Assembly (NCBI GenBank): GCA_907163345.1
Contig: CAJQUN010000020.1
Coordinates: 6,321,722-6,385,721, forward strand
Length of the DNA stretch: 64,000 nt
Direction: 5' to 3'
Origin: Haberlea rhodopensis
Lineage: Eukaryota > Streptophyta > Magnoliopsida > Lamiales > Gesneriaceae
Position 1 is the stretch's first letter, and each line of letters starts with the position of its first letter. The position numbers were made by a program, and so were the translations under genes. This document shows positions 44,440 to 56,674 of the stretch, one piece after another. A model generated the notes under the pieces. That model was not told the DNA's origin and ran no database searches. It saw only the letters and a list, made by a program, of their open reading frames with translations.

Positions 44440-44565
44440 ACTTGTATTTAACATGTTTGTAAATTTATTGAATTTAGAGATGATATTGAGTTGACAACGT
44501 TCGTTCATCGTATGGAGGAGAAGTTTAAAAAATATTGGGAACAAATTCCACACGTGCACTGTATA
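44440..44565 (+). pseudogene. hAT transposase, continuation after element A
   Basis: After the ACTTG duplication the reading resumes with a segment ending LTTFVHRMEEKFKKYWEQIPH in one frame, matching the part of plant hAT transposases that follows the LLxLY region at which the left half stops. It is cut again at 44566 by the LTR of element D. Confidence 0.75.
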
Positions 44566-44584
44566 TGTTGGCAAAACATTTCTA

Positions 44585-45678
44585 GGTTTCGGTTCGGTTT
44601 TCGGTTTTAAAAAAAAAATATTCGATTTTCGGTTATAGGGTTCGGTTAACCAAACCGAACCGAAAACCGGTGTTTAAAAAATTACTTTTTTTAAAATTTT
44701 TTTAAAAAATTTAATTTTTTTTAAAAAATTTATATGATTAATAAATATTTTTTAATAGTTTCTTTCGTGATCGCGTGAATAAAAACTAGTAATTTAACTA
44801 TTGTTTTCAAGTATAATATAATTTATTTTGTTGTCTATTTTAAACTCGACTTTTTAGTATAAATAACTTCAAAACAATATTAAAACTTTTGAATTAAAAT
44901 GTTATAAACCCTTTTGAGTCCAATGTATGATGTATTAGTATTTATATTTATGTTGAATTTCCTTTCGATTAACCATCCAATTCCAAAATTCAAAACCAAA
45001 AAAATAAAAAAAATAAAAATTTAAAAAAAAAAACAAAAGATAACTTCGGTTTAACTAGGGGTGGTTACCGGTTCGAACCGGTCCGGTCCGGACCGGAACC
45101 GGACGGTTCTGGGCTCGTTATGGGCGGAACCGGTCCGATCCGGTAAGGAACCGGATCGGATCCGGTTCCGGTTCCGGTTCCACCGGTTCCGGGTTGGACC
45201 GGTTCCAACCCGGAACCGGATTTTTCTTTTTTCTTTTTTCTTTTTTTTAAAAAAAGGAAAAAGGAAAGTATTTATCGAATTTTTTTTTTTTTTTAAAAAA
45301 ATGGATCCGATTCCGGTTCAATCCGGAACCGGATCCGTTTGGTCCGGAACCGGATCCGTTTGGTGCGGAACCGGTAAGATACCGGATCCGGAACGGTAGA
45401 ACCGATCCGGTCCGGTATCAAACCGGTTCGGGACCGGTTAGTCCGGTTCCGGTTTCGGATCGGACTAACCGGTCCGGTTTCGGACCGGGTCCGGATCGAC
45501 CCGGTCCGATAAGCACCCCTAGGTTTAACCGAAACCGAACCGAACCAAATTTTTTTGGTTAAAACCGAAACCGAACAATTTTGGTTCGGTTTTCGGTTTT
45601 CTGAATTTCTGAAATTTCGTTTCGGTTAACCAAAATTTCGGTTCGGTTCGGTTTGAAACCGAACCGATGAACACCCGT
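44585..45678. mobile_element. hAT-type MITE inserted in LTR D, itself interrupted
   Basis: Rich in GGTTCGGTTTCGGTT words at both ends. The right end reads GATGAACACCCGTA, the complement of the common plant hAT terminus TAGGGGTGTTCATC with a substitution. The left terminus seems shortened and no clean duplication was seen. A second MITE (45056-45521) is inserted in its AT-rich middle. Confidence 0.55.
45056..45521. mobile_element. hAT-type MITE with 8-bp target duplication GGTTTAAC
   Basis: 466 bp. Terminal inverted repeats TAGGGGTG... and ...CACCCCTA. Flanked by GGTTTAAC at 45048-45055 and 45522-45529. The interior is a dense run of CCGGTTCCGG/GGAACCGGAT words around an AT-rich core. Open frames inside come from this repeat and are not genes. 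Confidence 0.88.
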
Positions 45679-46822
45679 AATTACAAACATCTACTGATGA
45701 ACATCTACCAGATGGACATCTACCGGATACAAACATCTACTGGATGGATATCTACCGGATACAAACATCTACTGGATGAACATATACCGGACATGGACAT
45801 CTACTGGATACAAACATCTACTGAATGGACATATACCGAACATGGACATCTACCGGATACAAACATCTACCGGATACAGACATCTACTGGACAAAGATAT
45901 CTACCGATTGCAAAGATATCAAGAGAGTACATCTACCGAGTACAGAAAAATGAACTATCATTGAAAGAAGAAAACCAGCAGACGTCTAACTATCCAGCAA
46001 GTGCACAAAGCAACAAGACAAAAAGTACAATTTATTCTGACAAAGGTACAACAGAGCGCCGCACCTTGCTATATCTCCGCCACCATTAGCGTCAGAATAA
46101 AAGAGTCATTGCTTAACAAAATAGGAAAGAAGACAATCAGAATTTGGAATAAAGACAGGAAATTGATGTCTTCCAAATATAGAAAAGTTGTTGTTAGACC
46201 ACCGTGTCTATAAATACATCCAAGTGAAGAATGAAGATGCTAGCTGAACCATCTGATCAAACACAAGAAAAACATTAACGTCAAAGCTAATCATTTCATT
46301 GATATATCCTGAAGTTTCAGCAAGAGCAGAAAAGAACTACAACTGTAATCTTGAAAGATTAATTACAACTGAGTCTGCTGCTCAAAGAACACTCGAAGCA
46401 AAATAGTTTTATATCTCGTGTGAGTGTTATAGAATACATTGTAAACAATTTAGGAAGTTGTGATTGCTAGGAGTTTAGGCCAAGCTGTGTGAGTGCCTAA
46501 GGAGGTTGTATACCGTAAAGTGTAAACCAAAGTCTTCTAGTGTAACCTTCCTGCAAAGGAAGAATGGGAGACGTAGAAGCGTTGTGCTTCGAACTTCCAG
46601 AAACAATATTTGTGTCATTTACTTACTGCAATTTACCATTCAGTTATTACTACTAACAAGTTCAGCAGACGTCTTCCGCACTATAATCAGTGTCTGCTGA
46701 CTTGCAACATATTGAGAAGCTACTGCAGTACCTAACAGTTTGCAGCAAACCGAGTAAAATCAAAATTGAATCTAGTGTTTATTCAACCCCTCCTTTCTAA
46801 ACACTACCCCGATCCTAACAAG

Positions 46823-46834
46823 TGGTATCAGAGC
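46823..46834 (+). other. Primer-binding site of element D
   Basis: TGGTATCAGAGC, two bases after the LTR end. Initiator tRNA-Met type. Confidence 0.92.
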
Positions 46835-46869
46835 AAGGTCTTCTCAATCTTGAGAATTACTAAAAACTG

Positions 46870-48618
46870 ATGGCCTCATTCACCAATATTCCCATGTTAA
46901 AGAAAGATGAATATGATGACTGGAGAATTCGTATGCAAGCACATCTGAGTGTCCAAGACGATGAAATGTGGTTCGTCATCACTGATGGACCAATGAAGAT
47001 CAAGCAGCTGCCATTACTGGTGGTGAACCTCAGATGGTCGAGAAGGACAGAGCTTCCTGGACAAATGAAGAAAAGAAAAAAGCAAATCTGGACAGTGTGG
47101 CCAAAGACATATTGTTCAAAACATTGGACAAAAACATGTTCAACAAAATCAAGATGTGTCCCACTGTTAAAGACATCTGGGAAAAGATTGCTCGGCTGTG
47201 CGAAGGAAATGACCAAACCAAGGAAAACAAGCTCACTGTCGCCCTACAGAAGTTCGAAAACATCAAAATGATATCCGGAGAAACTCTCAGTGTATGATGA
47301 AAGAGTAACTGGAATCATAAATGAACTCAATAGCCTTGGTAAGGATCTATCCAACAGGGAAGTCATCATAAAGGTCATGAGAGGTTTCCAAGAGAATGTG
47401 ATGTAAAAACAATTGCCATGAGAGAATCCAAAGACTTAAAGAAGATAGATCTACTTGATTTATTGCTGACTTAAAAGCATATGAGTTTGAACTAGGCATT
47501 CGGATTGAAGATGAACCCAGCACCAGTCAACCAACCAAAGCTCTTACTGAATCAAAATCTCTGTCTACCACAACAGAGATGACTCCTGAATAAATATGCA
47601 ATGATGCAATGGTGCGGTTTGTCAAAAAGTTTATGAAAAATAATCGAAAGACCTATCAATCTTATCCAAGGAAGCAGAACTTCAAAAATAGATCAGATGA
47701 GGATGATCGTGTCTGTTTCAACTGTCTTAAGCCAGGACATTTTATCGCGGACTGTCCTAAGCCAAAGAAAGATGATCAGAAGAGAGGATCCAAGGACTAT
47801 AGAAAGTCGAGGGAAAAGAGAAGATCATCCAGGAGGGATAGAGACCAGAAAGTACTGGTGGCTGAATAAAACAAGAACAAATGGGCTGATTCAGAATCAA
47901 AATCAGAAGAATCTACCAGCTCATCCAGTGAGAGTGAAGATGAAGAAGTTCACTGTCTGATGGCTAACGATGACTGTGAGGTAACTGACTCTAATCTCTC
48001 TGAATTTACACATAATGAACTCACCATCGCATTGCAGGACATGATTAATGAGTATCAGATGTTGTATGAATCATTTGAGAATTATAAGACCGAACACTCA
48101 ATCCCAACGGAACAGCAAAACAACAAACTTGATTATGAGGAGTTGGAAGGCTTAAGGGAAAAAGTAAGTTTACTCGAGAAAGAAAGGGATGAAGCAACAT
48201 GTGCACACCAGAAACTCATTAAGTTGGTTCGCACATGGAACACATCTACTGCCAGAAAAGATGAGATGCTTGAGTCGATAAGGCTTGCTATTGATCTTAC
48301 CGGTATAGGCTACTCTAACAATGATAGTAACTCATATGGCATCAAATCTCAACTGTGTCTAGAGAAGAACAATGTTCAAACAATGAATTTTGTAAGATCA
48401 AGCACAATATATGAACCAAGTGAATTGGTTAAGGAACTTGTTAACCCAATACTCATCAAGGAACGGGCATCACACAAAGGTATCAGTTGTGTTGAGCCAA
48501 TAGAGAAAGCTAGACCGGGGCAAAAGTTTAGAAAAGACATAAGCTCACTGGTCAGGCAACTCGAGAGGTAAAACCCAACTGGTACTATAATTGTATGCCT
48601 GTCCAGAAGAGGTATATG
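46870..48618 (+). pseudogene. Element D gag, broken
   Basis: Starts MASFTNIPMLKKDEYDDWRI, closely matching element C gag, including the zinc knuckle CFNCLKPGHFIADC (about 47720-47760), acidic run and coiled-coil part. The frame changes near 47010, 47290, 47390 and 47470, and stops occur at about 47592 and 47867. Homology to the gag C-terminus fades after 48618. Confidence 0.88.
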
Positions 48619-50470
48619 CATGTTGTGTTCTTAACTGATACTTGAATCGTCCGATTATTTTGAGAGCTAAATTTTTTATGAGTTCAATTAGAGAGAAAAG
48701 AATAAATCGTAGTAGTGGTCTCTATTCCATGATGATATTAATCTCACTATGCATGTCAACTTGAGTTTTGATGATTGTAAAACTTGTTTGTGAATATCTT
48801 GTTTTGAGTTAGCATGTCAAAGATGAGGAATACATTGAGCACATTTGAGTCACGATCTTGTGAATTGCATTTGTGGTAGTGAAAATCTTTGTGAACTTGA
48901 TGAATTGTTTTGAACATCTTAGAGTACCTTAGAAACTATTTGATGATGACACTTTGAGGCGAAATTTTATAGTTATGAACTTGACTTGGAAATGATTTAG
49001 CCGATCTTTGGACCGTTTGAGCCTTTCAAGCTTACCATGATATATATCAATCTCTAGTGTCCTATTTGGAGCCTAATTGCAAAAGAATGGAGTATATTTA
49101 ACATACTATTAGCTCCCATTCAACATTTTTGTTTTTGTTTTTTTTTCAACTCATTATACACATCTTTATGAGCCTAAATTGAAAGAATTCATCCTTACCT
49201 AAAGAACATCAACATATAGATATAGCCTCTAATCACATTTTAACGGACCATGATTCATAATTAAATAATCTAAACTATGAAACGACATCAATTACGCTTT
49301 TCACCTGAAATTATTTCCAATATATGTACTACACAACAATAACTCATGAACAAATCAACAGTAACAATTTTATTTGTACTTGTTGAAACCCTCGTCTCTC
49401 GACTCTGTTGCTCTCTATTCTTTATAAATTCTGAATTCTCAATTCCACACGTTTAGACATATATATACTTATAATATTCATTTGTTAATTATATATATTA
49501 TAATACTAACTATATAGTATTAGATCATCTATCATTATCTATATATTATATTAATTATATAATATTAAATCGACACGTATTACGATGCAGATAAATACGT
49601 TTATTCCAACTATCTTTTATCGTAGCTAACTATATTTTCAGCTAATCTTGTCAACGTGAAAGTTGTATCTCTTTCTTTTATCTTCACATGGCCTATTGAA
49701 TCACCTAATTTCGACATCGTATCCAAAAAGTTATGGTCAAAATACTAAATCATATTACAATAAACAATGTATTTTGGGTACATTATCCATCGACTAGTCA
49801 ATAGGACCCCGTGCTTACGTCATAATTATCAACTATATCGATTATATAAGATGGATCGCGATGATGATGCGACGATGGGGTATATTTCGTTTGGTGCTGC
49901 CACTATATCGATTATATGCAATGGGTCGCAATGATTATGCGACGATGTAGTATAGTTGGCTCGGTGTTGCCACTATCGATTTGTATATCGGATGGAATAT
50001 GGTTGAGGTGATGATTGGTGGATTTCGATTTGATGTTTGGAGATTGAGTTACAGAAACAGTCAGGAAATTCTTGTATTATGATTATTGATGTCAGAGAGT
50101 ATTTCTGTTACGTTTCAGTATGTTATACTGTTGATACGATATGTTTATGATTATGCTGTTATTATTGCAGGTGTGTGCTCACCCATTTTGGGGCTGTTTC
50201 TGATGAAACAGATATCAGGCCTAAACGTTAGAGTTGGAGACAGAACTAGGAGCCGTTGAGTTTGAGATGTATAAGTCTTTGCCACTTAAAATGAAGTTGT
50301 CATATGATAATACACATGTTTAAAATAGTTGTGGCTCGCCTGTGAGCTGGTTTGTATTTGTATATGTCATGTATGCCTTAATCTATGATTTGTTATTTTG
50401 TGTTGGTGCATGCAACTGATGTAATATTGAAGTTAGGTAGACGTCATATATTTTGTGTAGTTGTATAATT
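48619..50470. other. AT-rich intergenic DNA with 70-bp tandem duplication
   Basis: No gene recognised. At 49832-49979 a 70-bp unit (ACTATATCGATTATAT ... GCGACGATG ... GGTGCTGCC) occurs twice with the start of a third copy. Nothing identifiable flanks it. Confidence 0.5.
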
Positions 50471-51647
50471 CAAGTTGTGTGCTGTTGAGATGTCCAATTA
50501 CGGGAAGATTATGCCAAAAAATTTATACAAAATGACGTCGTGTGTTGTCTGTTTACGTGGCGATGTATGGGGCGCCACATTTGTTGGTGAGGTTTGGGAA
50601 TATTCTAAATCTTTTGGGGATTTTTGGCTTAACTTTCACTCATTTTCACTATTTTCCAAGCTTTTTTTTCAGCATGTTAGAATACGAATTTTTTGCCTAA
50701 ATCTCATGAAGTTTAGTGTATTTATAGGCATTATGTGCATGGATTGGTGTCTTGCGGTTTTGACATGTGTACTTTCTCGATAAGCAACCATGATTAGTTT
50801 TCTTTTATTATTTGTTTTATTTTTTTAAAAAAATAATGTAATTTATATTTATATATATATATATATATATATAGGGTGTTAACAATTTGTCTAATATATA
50901 GCTCATATATATATATATATATGAGACCTAAATTATTTTGGACATAATACGTTTCTAAAAATGGCTTTATTCAAAGCCCAAAATGGAAACTTAGACAGTT
51001 ACTAAATGGCCCATTTAAGCCCACTCACACCAAACATTAGCCATCACAACGTTGTCGTTTCTAAAAGTGGTGCCACCCCACATTCATATCACCTACTATC
51101 CGAGAGAGGAGTTTCACTCCACGCGCGAACGACGCGGTGTCCTAAAATCATCTCATGTTATTCCCCGAAAGATACGGGAGGAGAAATGTGAAAAAAATAA
51201 TTGCAGCACAGCTTTTTCCTTCAGCGGCTCTCCATTCCTAACGGGTGAAATAATAAATCAAGGAGAGCTAGAAGAAAAAAGAGACAGCTTTGTTAGTTGA
51301 AAAGAAAAAAAAGAGAAAAATTTGTGGATATATACGTATATGGATACATAAATTTATTCATGAGAGGAGTGGCCGTTGAGATTAACGGCCGCCACCGCCG
51401 CCGACGCTGTCCCTCCTGTCAGCAATCATCAAAAACCAATTTTATTGTAAAACCCATGAAGAAAAGAGAAATAATAGAGTAAATTGCTTAACGACTCACT
51501 TTTTGTTTCCGAAGTTTTGGCTTTCTTTATCAACGGTGCAAAATATTTGCAGGTGTGGAGGATTAGATCATTTCATTTTTGCTTCCTTTATAAATATTTA
51601 TTTTTGTTTTATTTTTCACGTTGTAGGGTTGTATTTGGTTGAGGAAA
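50471..51647. other. Upstream region of ETO1
   Basis: Short frames here show no family features. An (AT)n microsatellite lies at about 50850-50870 and again at 50906-50922. CT-rich and GAGA-like sequence around 51150-51320 and the AG before 51628 would suit a 5' UTR with an intron, but no transcript border can be fixed. Confidence 0.4.
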
Positions 51648-54600
51648 ATGCAGCAACATATTTTCAATTCAATGCGTAGTTTGAACATGGTAGATGGATG
51701 CAAGGGAACCCAATTGTGTGCCATCAACCCCACTGCCAGCGGCGGAGCAGCCGCAGGAACTGGTGTGGGGGAAAAGTTCTTTCAACATTTGCAAGAGCAT
51801 TTAAGGGTCAATTCGATTAGGTCGAAATCTCATCGACATAATCGGAGTTTCTCTCAAAGTAATAATGCGAATACAAGTGTTTTAACTGAGGCCTTGTCGG
51901 TTTACGGGCTTCCTCAGACAGATTTCATCGAACCCAGCATTGATCCTTGTCTTAAATTTGTTGATATTGTGGAGATTTTAGCTGATGTTCATAGAAAACT
52001 TGAGAAATGCCCTCAATTTGATAGATCCGGGGTGTATATTGAACAATGTTCAATCTTTGGGGGGTTGCCTGAACCGAAATTGTTTAGGAGATGCCTTAGA
52101 TCAGCCAGACTACATGCATTTGACGTCCATTCTAAGATTGTTCTTTCGTCTTGGCTGAGGTTTGAGAGGAGGGAGGATGCATTGTTCGGTGTATCGGCCA
52201 TGGATTGCTGCGGGTGGAACATGGAATGCCCAAGGAACTCGTTGGTTTCAGGGTATAATCCCGAATCTTCAAACGATCCTTGTTCATGCCCCCGAGATTT
52301 CGAAGAAGATGAGGAAATGGAATCAGATGTAGAAATTCAAGAATGTTCGATTTCATTTAATCACGATGATGACAACGATGATGATGATTATGACATATGG
52401 TTTTGTATTGGTGATGATGAGATCAAATGTAATAGGTTTAAGTTTGCCTCTCTTTCAAGACCTTTCAAAGCAATGTTATACGATAGCTTTATCGAATCAC
52501 GGAGGGAAAGAATATATTTTTCACAAAATGGAATATCTGCAAAGGCCATGAGAGCCGCCGAATTATTCAGCAGGACGAATATGGTGGATTCATTTGATCC
52601 AAACATTGTTTTGGAGCTCCTATCTTTGGCTAATCGGTACTGTTGTGAAAAAATGAAATATTCTTGTGATGCATATTTATCATCTTTGGTTAATGATATG
52701 GATAATGCCATGATTCTTATCGAATACGGGTTAGAAGAGGGGGCGTATCTCTTGGTGGCAGCTTGCTTACAAGTAATCTTGAGGGAACTCCCAAATTCAT
52801 TGCACAATCCAAATGTGGTGAAGCTTTTTTGCAGTTCCGAGGCGAGGGAAAGATTAGCACTTGTGGGGCATGCTTCATTTTTGTTATACAGTTTCCTAAG
52901 CCAGGTTTCCATGGAAGAAGACATGAAATCTAATACAACGGCGATGCTTTTGGAAAGAAAAGGCGAATGTGCTACAGAAAATTGGCAGAAGCAACTTACT
53001 TTTCACCAGTTGGGTTGCGTCATGCTCGAAAGAAAGGAATATAAGGATGCTGAGAAATGGTTCGAGATGGCTGTTAACTTGGGTCACGTTTATTCTTTAG
53101 TCGGAGTGGCACGAGCCAAATACAAGCGTGGTCACAAGTTCAAGGCGTACAAATTGTTGAACTCCCTCATTTCTGACTATATGCCCACCGGGTGGATGTA
53201 TCAAGAAAGATCTTTATATTGTAGTGGGAAAGAAAAGATGATGGATTTGAATACAGCAACCGAATTAGACCCAACCCTTTTGTATCCTTACAAGTATAGA
53301 GCTGTAGCAATGGTGAAGGAGGATAAACTCGGCACCGCCATATCTGAGATTAACAAGATTATCGGTTTTAAGGTATCTCCCGACTGCCTTGAGCTTCGGG
53401 CTTGGTTCTTGATTTCCCTTGAGGATTATGAAGGAGCTTTAAGAGATATTCGAGCCCTTTTGACGTTGGATCCCAATTATATGATGTTTCATGGGAAATT
53501 ACATGGTGATCAATTGGTAGAACTTTTATGTCGTCATGTGCAGCAGTGGAGCCAGGCTGATTGCTGGATGCAACTTTACGAGAGGTGGTCCTCAGTAGAT
53601 GATATTGGTTCTTTAGCTGTTGTACACCAAATGCTGGCCATTGATCCAGGAAAGAGCCTCTTACGGTTTCGCCAATCTCTCCTTCTCTTGCGGTAACTGT
53701 TTGTTTATCAAATGAATTTGTTTTTATACCCGAAGCTCAGTCCATATGGACCATATTATGATCATAAGCACGTGTTGCAGAATGCTTTTATGGAAGTTTA
53801 TGATTAGATGTTCTAATGTTTATGTATTTCCTTCTCATTAGATTTTTCTGTGGGTTAATGGTTCTCTCTTTGTATTACTGATTTGGTGAAAGAGTAACTC
53901 ATGTTATTATAGATTAAATTGCCACAAGGCGGCTATGAGAAGTCTTAGAATGGCTCGAAATCACGCAACATCTGAGCACGAGAGACTAGTATATGAAGGT
54001 TGGGTTTTATATGATACTGGCTACCGTGCAGAGGCAATAGCAAAAGCCGAAGAATCCATCGCTATCCAGAGATCGTTCGAGGCCTTTTTCCTTAAAGCAT
54101 ATGTATTATCTGAAATCCCGACAGATCCAAAATCGTCATTCTACGTTATCGAGCTTCTTGAAGAAGCTCTTAGGTGTCCATCTGATGGCCTCAGGAAAGG
54201 TCAAGTAAGTACTCTCTTGTACGAGAGGAACACAGTGTCATTTTTGTAGCCAGAGATAAGGATAACCAAATGTTACTATTATGCAGGCATTGAGTAATCT
54301 GGCGAGCATTTATGTCGATGTCGATAAGCTAGACCATGCTGTCGATTGCTACATGAGTGCGTTGAATATTAAACATACAAGAGCACATCAAGGTCTTGCA
54401 CGCGTATACCATCTCAAAAATCAGCGTAAAGCTGCGTATGACGAGATGACAAAGTTAATCGAGAAGGTGCAATACAATGCATCGGCATATGAGAAACGTT
54501 CAGAGTACTGTGACCGAGAGATGGCCAAAAGTGATCTTGGCATGGCAACACGACTCGATCCGTTACGAACATATCCATATCGATATCGTGCTGCAGGTAA

Positions 54601-55165
54601 GTTCTCGATTGTTTATATCCTGAACAATATATATGCAATTTTAGACTTGTTTCATCGGATTGTTCCCCTCTTTAGAGAAATTAAATTTTGAGACCAGTGC
54701 TTGAGCCATGAAATGCCACTGTGTGATGCCAATTTAATATACTCTGTGGAGAGATACTTGTATAAATTTATACAACTAAGCCTTTAATCATTGGGGCTAC
54801 TTGTATAAATTTAAAGGCATTTCCAGGATATGAGTATCAGGCTTGCACCCTGCTAAGTTCGCCTTTCGTTCTGCTGCTATACAATGTGAGTAAGTGTGGA
54901 AGTTTTGTATTTAGTGTACATGGATGATCACAAGGAAGCAGAAGCAATTGCAGAGCTCACCAAAGCCATAGCATTCAAGCTGGACCTACAACTGCTCCAT
55001 CTTCGTGCAGCGTTTCATGATTCAATGGGCGATGTCTCGTCCACACTCCGGGACTGTGAGGCAGCTCTTTGTCTCGATCCCCAACATGCTGATACATTTG
55101 AACTTTATCGAAAAGCACAGGAACGTGCCAACGAGCAAGACCAAACCGGTCAGAGGGGAAGATAG
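51648..55165 (+). CDS. ETO1: ETO1 (ethylene-overproduction protein 1), CUL3 adaptor
   Basis: Substrate adaptor of a CUL3 ubiquitin ligase that binds type-2 ACC synthases and sends them to the proteasome, limiting ethylene production. Exons 51648-53692, 53913-54204, 54287-54596 and 54915-55165, GT-AG borders, phases consistent; 965 residues, against about 950 in Arabidopsis ETO1. Start: ATG at 51648 gives MQQHIFNSMRSLNM, matching the ETO1 N-terminus; the near-cognate TTG nine bases upstream is not needed. Features: conserved N-terminal block (GVGEKFFQHLQEHLRVNSIR, EPSIDPCLKFVDIVE), BTB domain from about 248 (DIWFCIGDDEIKCNRFKF, LSRPFKAMLY), and C-terminal tetratricopeptide repeats from about 455 to the end (KQLTFHQLGCVMLERKEY, AHQGLARVYHLKNQRKAAY). 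The N-terminus argues for ETO1 rather than the shorter EOL1. No defects seen. Confidence 0.96.
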
Positions 55166-56298
55166 ACAATCTCGATTTTTGTTTCTCTCTTGAGCTGTTA
55201 AAGATGTGATTTTCAATGTAGGGTCGTGACCATGCGACAGTTTTATCGTTTTCATTTTTTCCGCGGCGGGTTGGTGTGCAGAACCTGTTGCGAGACGATT
55301 CAGCTAGCAAGAATATGAATGGAACCTTCAATGGCTCCAAGGAAGAATGGTTGATTGATTATATTTTCTGCACAATATAGTTTAAAGGTAATTGTACATC
55401 TCTATACTATATAGTAGTTGTTTTATACAACTGATACATATATGTACTTCTGCGAGAGAATTGTTGTATTTTTGCTCAGTTATTTAAACGCAAAGGAACA
55501 TGGTTTTCTCCATTTATTCTTCTTTCAATTTTCGCTAGATGGATCCTCAGTAACAGGAGAAAGTATGCTACGTAGAGAGTTTTACTCATCGTTAGTAGTA
55601 ATGGATGACATGAGATAAGTAAAGGATGAGTAATTAAAAATTATGATTTATCATATTCTTATCAATGCATCAAATTGTATCATAATATTTTGGTGTGGGG
55701 TCCATCTCAAGACAAGGTTCTCCCACTCTATCCAAGGGGTGGAGCTAGGGACGAATTTACGTTCAATGAGCTCTCAAATATATTTGTTTTTTTACTTAAA
55801 AGTATTTTTTAAAAAAATTATAATTTGTTCCCCGAAAAAGTGTAATTTGCCTCTAAATTCTTACAATTTCCCCCCTCTAAAATTATATGTGGACCATTTT
55901 AGATTTTTTTTTACTCGTATTTTTATTTTTTGCTCTTCTCTAAACTATATTTCTAAATTCGCCCTAGGTGAAGGTACACTGGAAGCTTCTCTTCGCATGT
56001 AGCATATTATTTTCCGAAAATGAACCAATGGTTTCTTGAATGTGTAGGTTCGTGATGCAAGTTTTTCAAAAATCAAAATAGAATCATAAAAATTACATTT
56101 CAATTTTAATTGGAAATGTATGTATGGATGTTAATATTCATTTATATTGTTCCTCTTTGTATCCTTATTTCAATCACAAATATTTAATTCATCACATCTT
56201 AAAAAATTATCTTCAACTCATGAGGTTCAAAAGAGTGTTTAAGTGTGATGGAGCGTTACCGTCAAGTTCAAGCTATACAAGTTTAAAGCAGGTTTAAT
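55166..56298. other. ETO1 3' flank and AT-rich intergenic DNA
   Basis: The first few hundred bases should be ETO1 3' UTR. No further gene or repeat recognised up to the MITE at 56299. Confidence 0.45.
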
Positions 56299-56674
56299 TA
56301 GGGGTGAGCAGAATATCGGTTAAACCGAATTAACCGATCTAACCGAATTAATTCGGAAATTCGTTTCGGTTAATTCGGTTTGATTTCAGTTTTCATTTTA
56401 AAAATATCGTCAACCGAATTAATCGATTTTTTTAGTTTTTTAAGATATTTTTAAAAACAATACTATTTTTTTAATTTTTAAAATCAAATCTCTTATTTTA
56501 TAATTGTTTTTTAAAAAATATCGGTTAATTCGGTTACTGACCAAAATAATCTATTTTAATTTGGTTCGGTTATTTCGGTTTTTAATAAATAATTTGGTCG
56601 GATCGATTTGATAAAAAATAAAAATCGGTCTATTCAGTTCGGTATGTTCGGTTATAACCGAATGCACACCCCTA
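56299..56674. mobile_element. hAT-type MITE with 8-bp target duplication GGTTTAAT
   Basis: 376 bp, ends TAGGGGTGAGCA and TGCACACCCCTA (imperfect inverted repeat). Flanked by GGTTTAAT at 56291-56298 and 56675-56682. GGTTAATTCGGTT words near both ends and an AT-rich centre. Its termini match the MITE at 45056, and the target site differs in only one base. Confidence 0.88.

Larger units (their letters stand above)
44566..46820 (+). repeat. 5' LTR of element D, interrupted by MITEs
   Basis: LTR pieces 44566-44585 (approximate) and 45679-46820. Contains a minisatellite (about 45685-45960, CATCTACCGGATACAAACAT units) that corresponds to the CCGGTTGATG minisatellite of element C with a different unit, and the hairpin motif at 46566-46598. 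Confidence 0.8.
44566..48618 (+). mobile_element. Element D: truncated relative of element C in plus orientation
   Basis: Begins TGTTGGCAAAACATTTCTA, the counterpart of the LTR start of element C (TGTTGGGAAAACGATTTCTA). The LTR is interrupted by hAT-type MITEs (about 44585-45678), resumes at about 45679 and ends GATCCTAACA at 46820. A Met primer-binding site (46823-46834) and a decayed gag follow; homology to gag ends near 48618, and pol and the 3' LTR are missing. It lies in the same hAT host as element A. GTATA precedes its 5' end, but no matching right-hand duplication can be found because the 3' end is lost. Confidence 0.82.

Noticed and set aside
45061..45399. 112-codon frame rich in Arg, Gly, Pro and Ser
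   Set aside because: It is the translation of GGAACCGG-type repeats inside the MITE at 45056-45521.
48605..48618. GTATA near 48612 as the right-hand target duplication of element D
   Set aside because: These bases are still part of the gag coding homology with element C, so the match to GTATA before 44566 is a coincidence.
50475..50783. 102-codon plus-strand frame upstream of ETO1
   Set aside because: Low-complexity hydrophobic sequence with no recognisable motif, and no splice or start context to support it.
51639..51647. Start of ETO1 at TTG, adding three residues
   Set aside because: The ATG at 51648 aligns with the known ETO1 N-terminus and needs no unusual initiation.
55022..55340. 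Minus-strand frame of 121 codons over the last ETO1 exon
   Set aside because: Shadow of ETO1 exon 4 and its 3' UTR; no family features.
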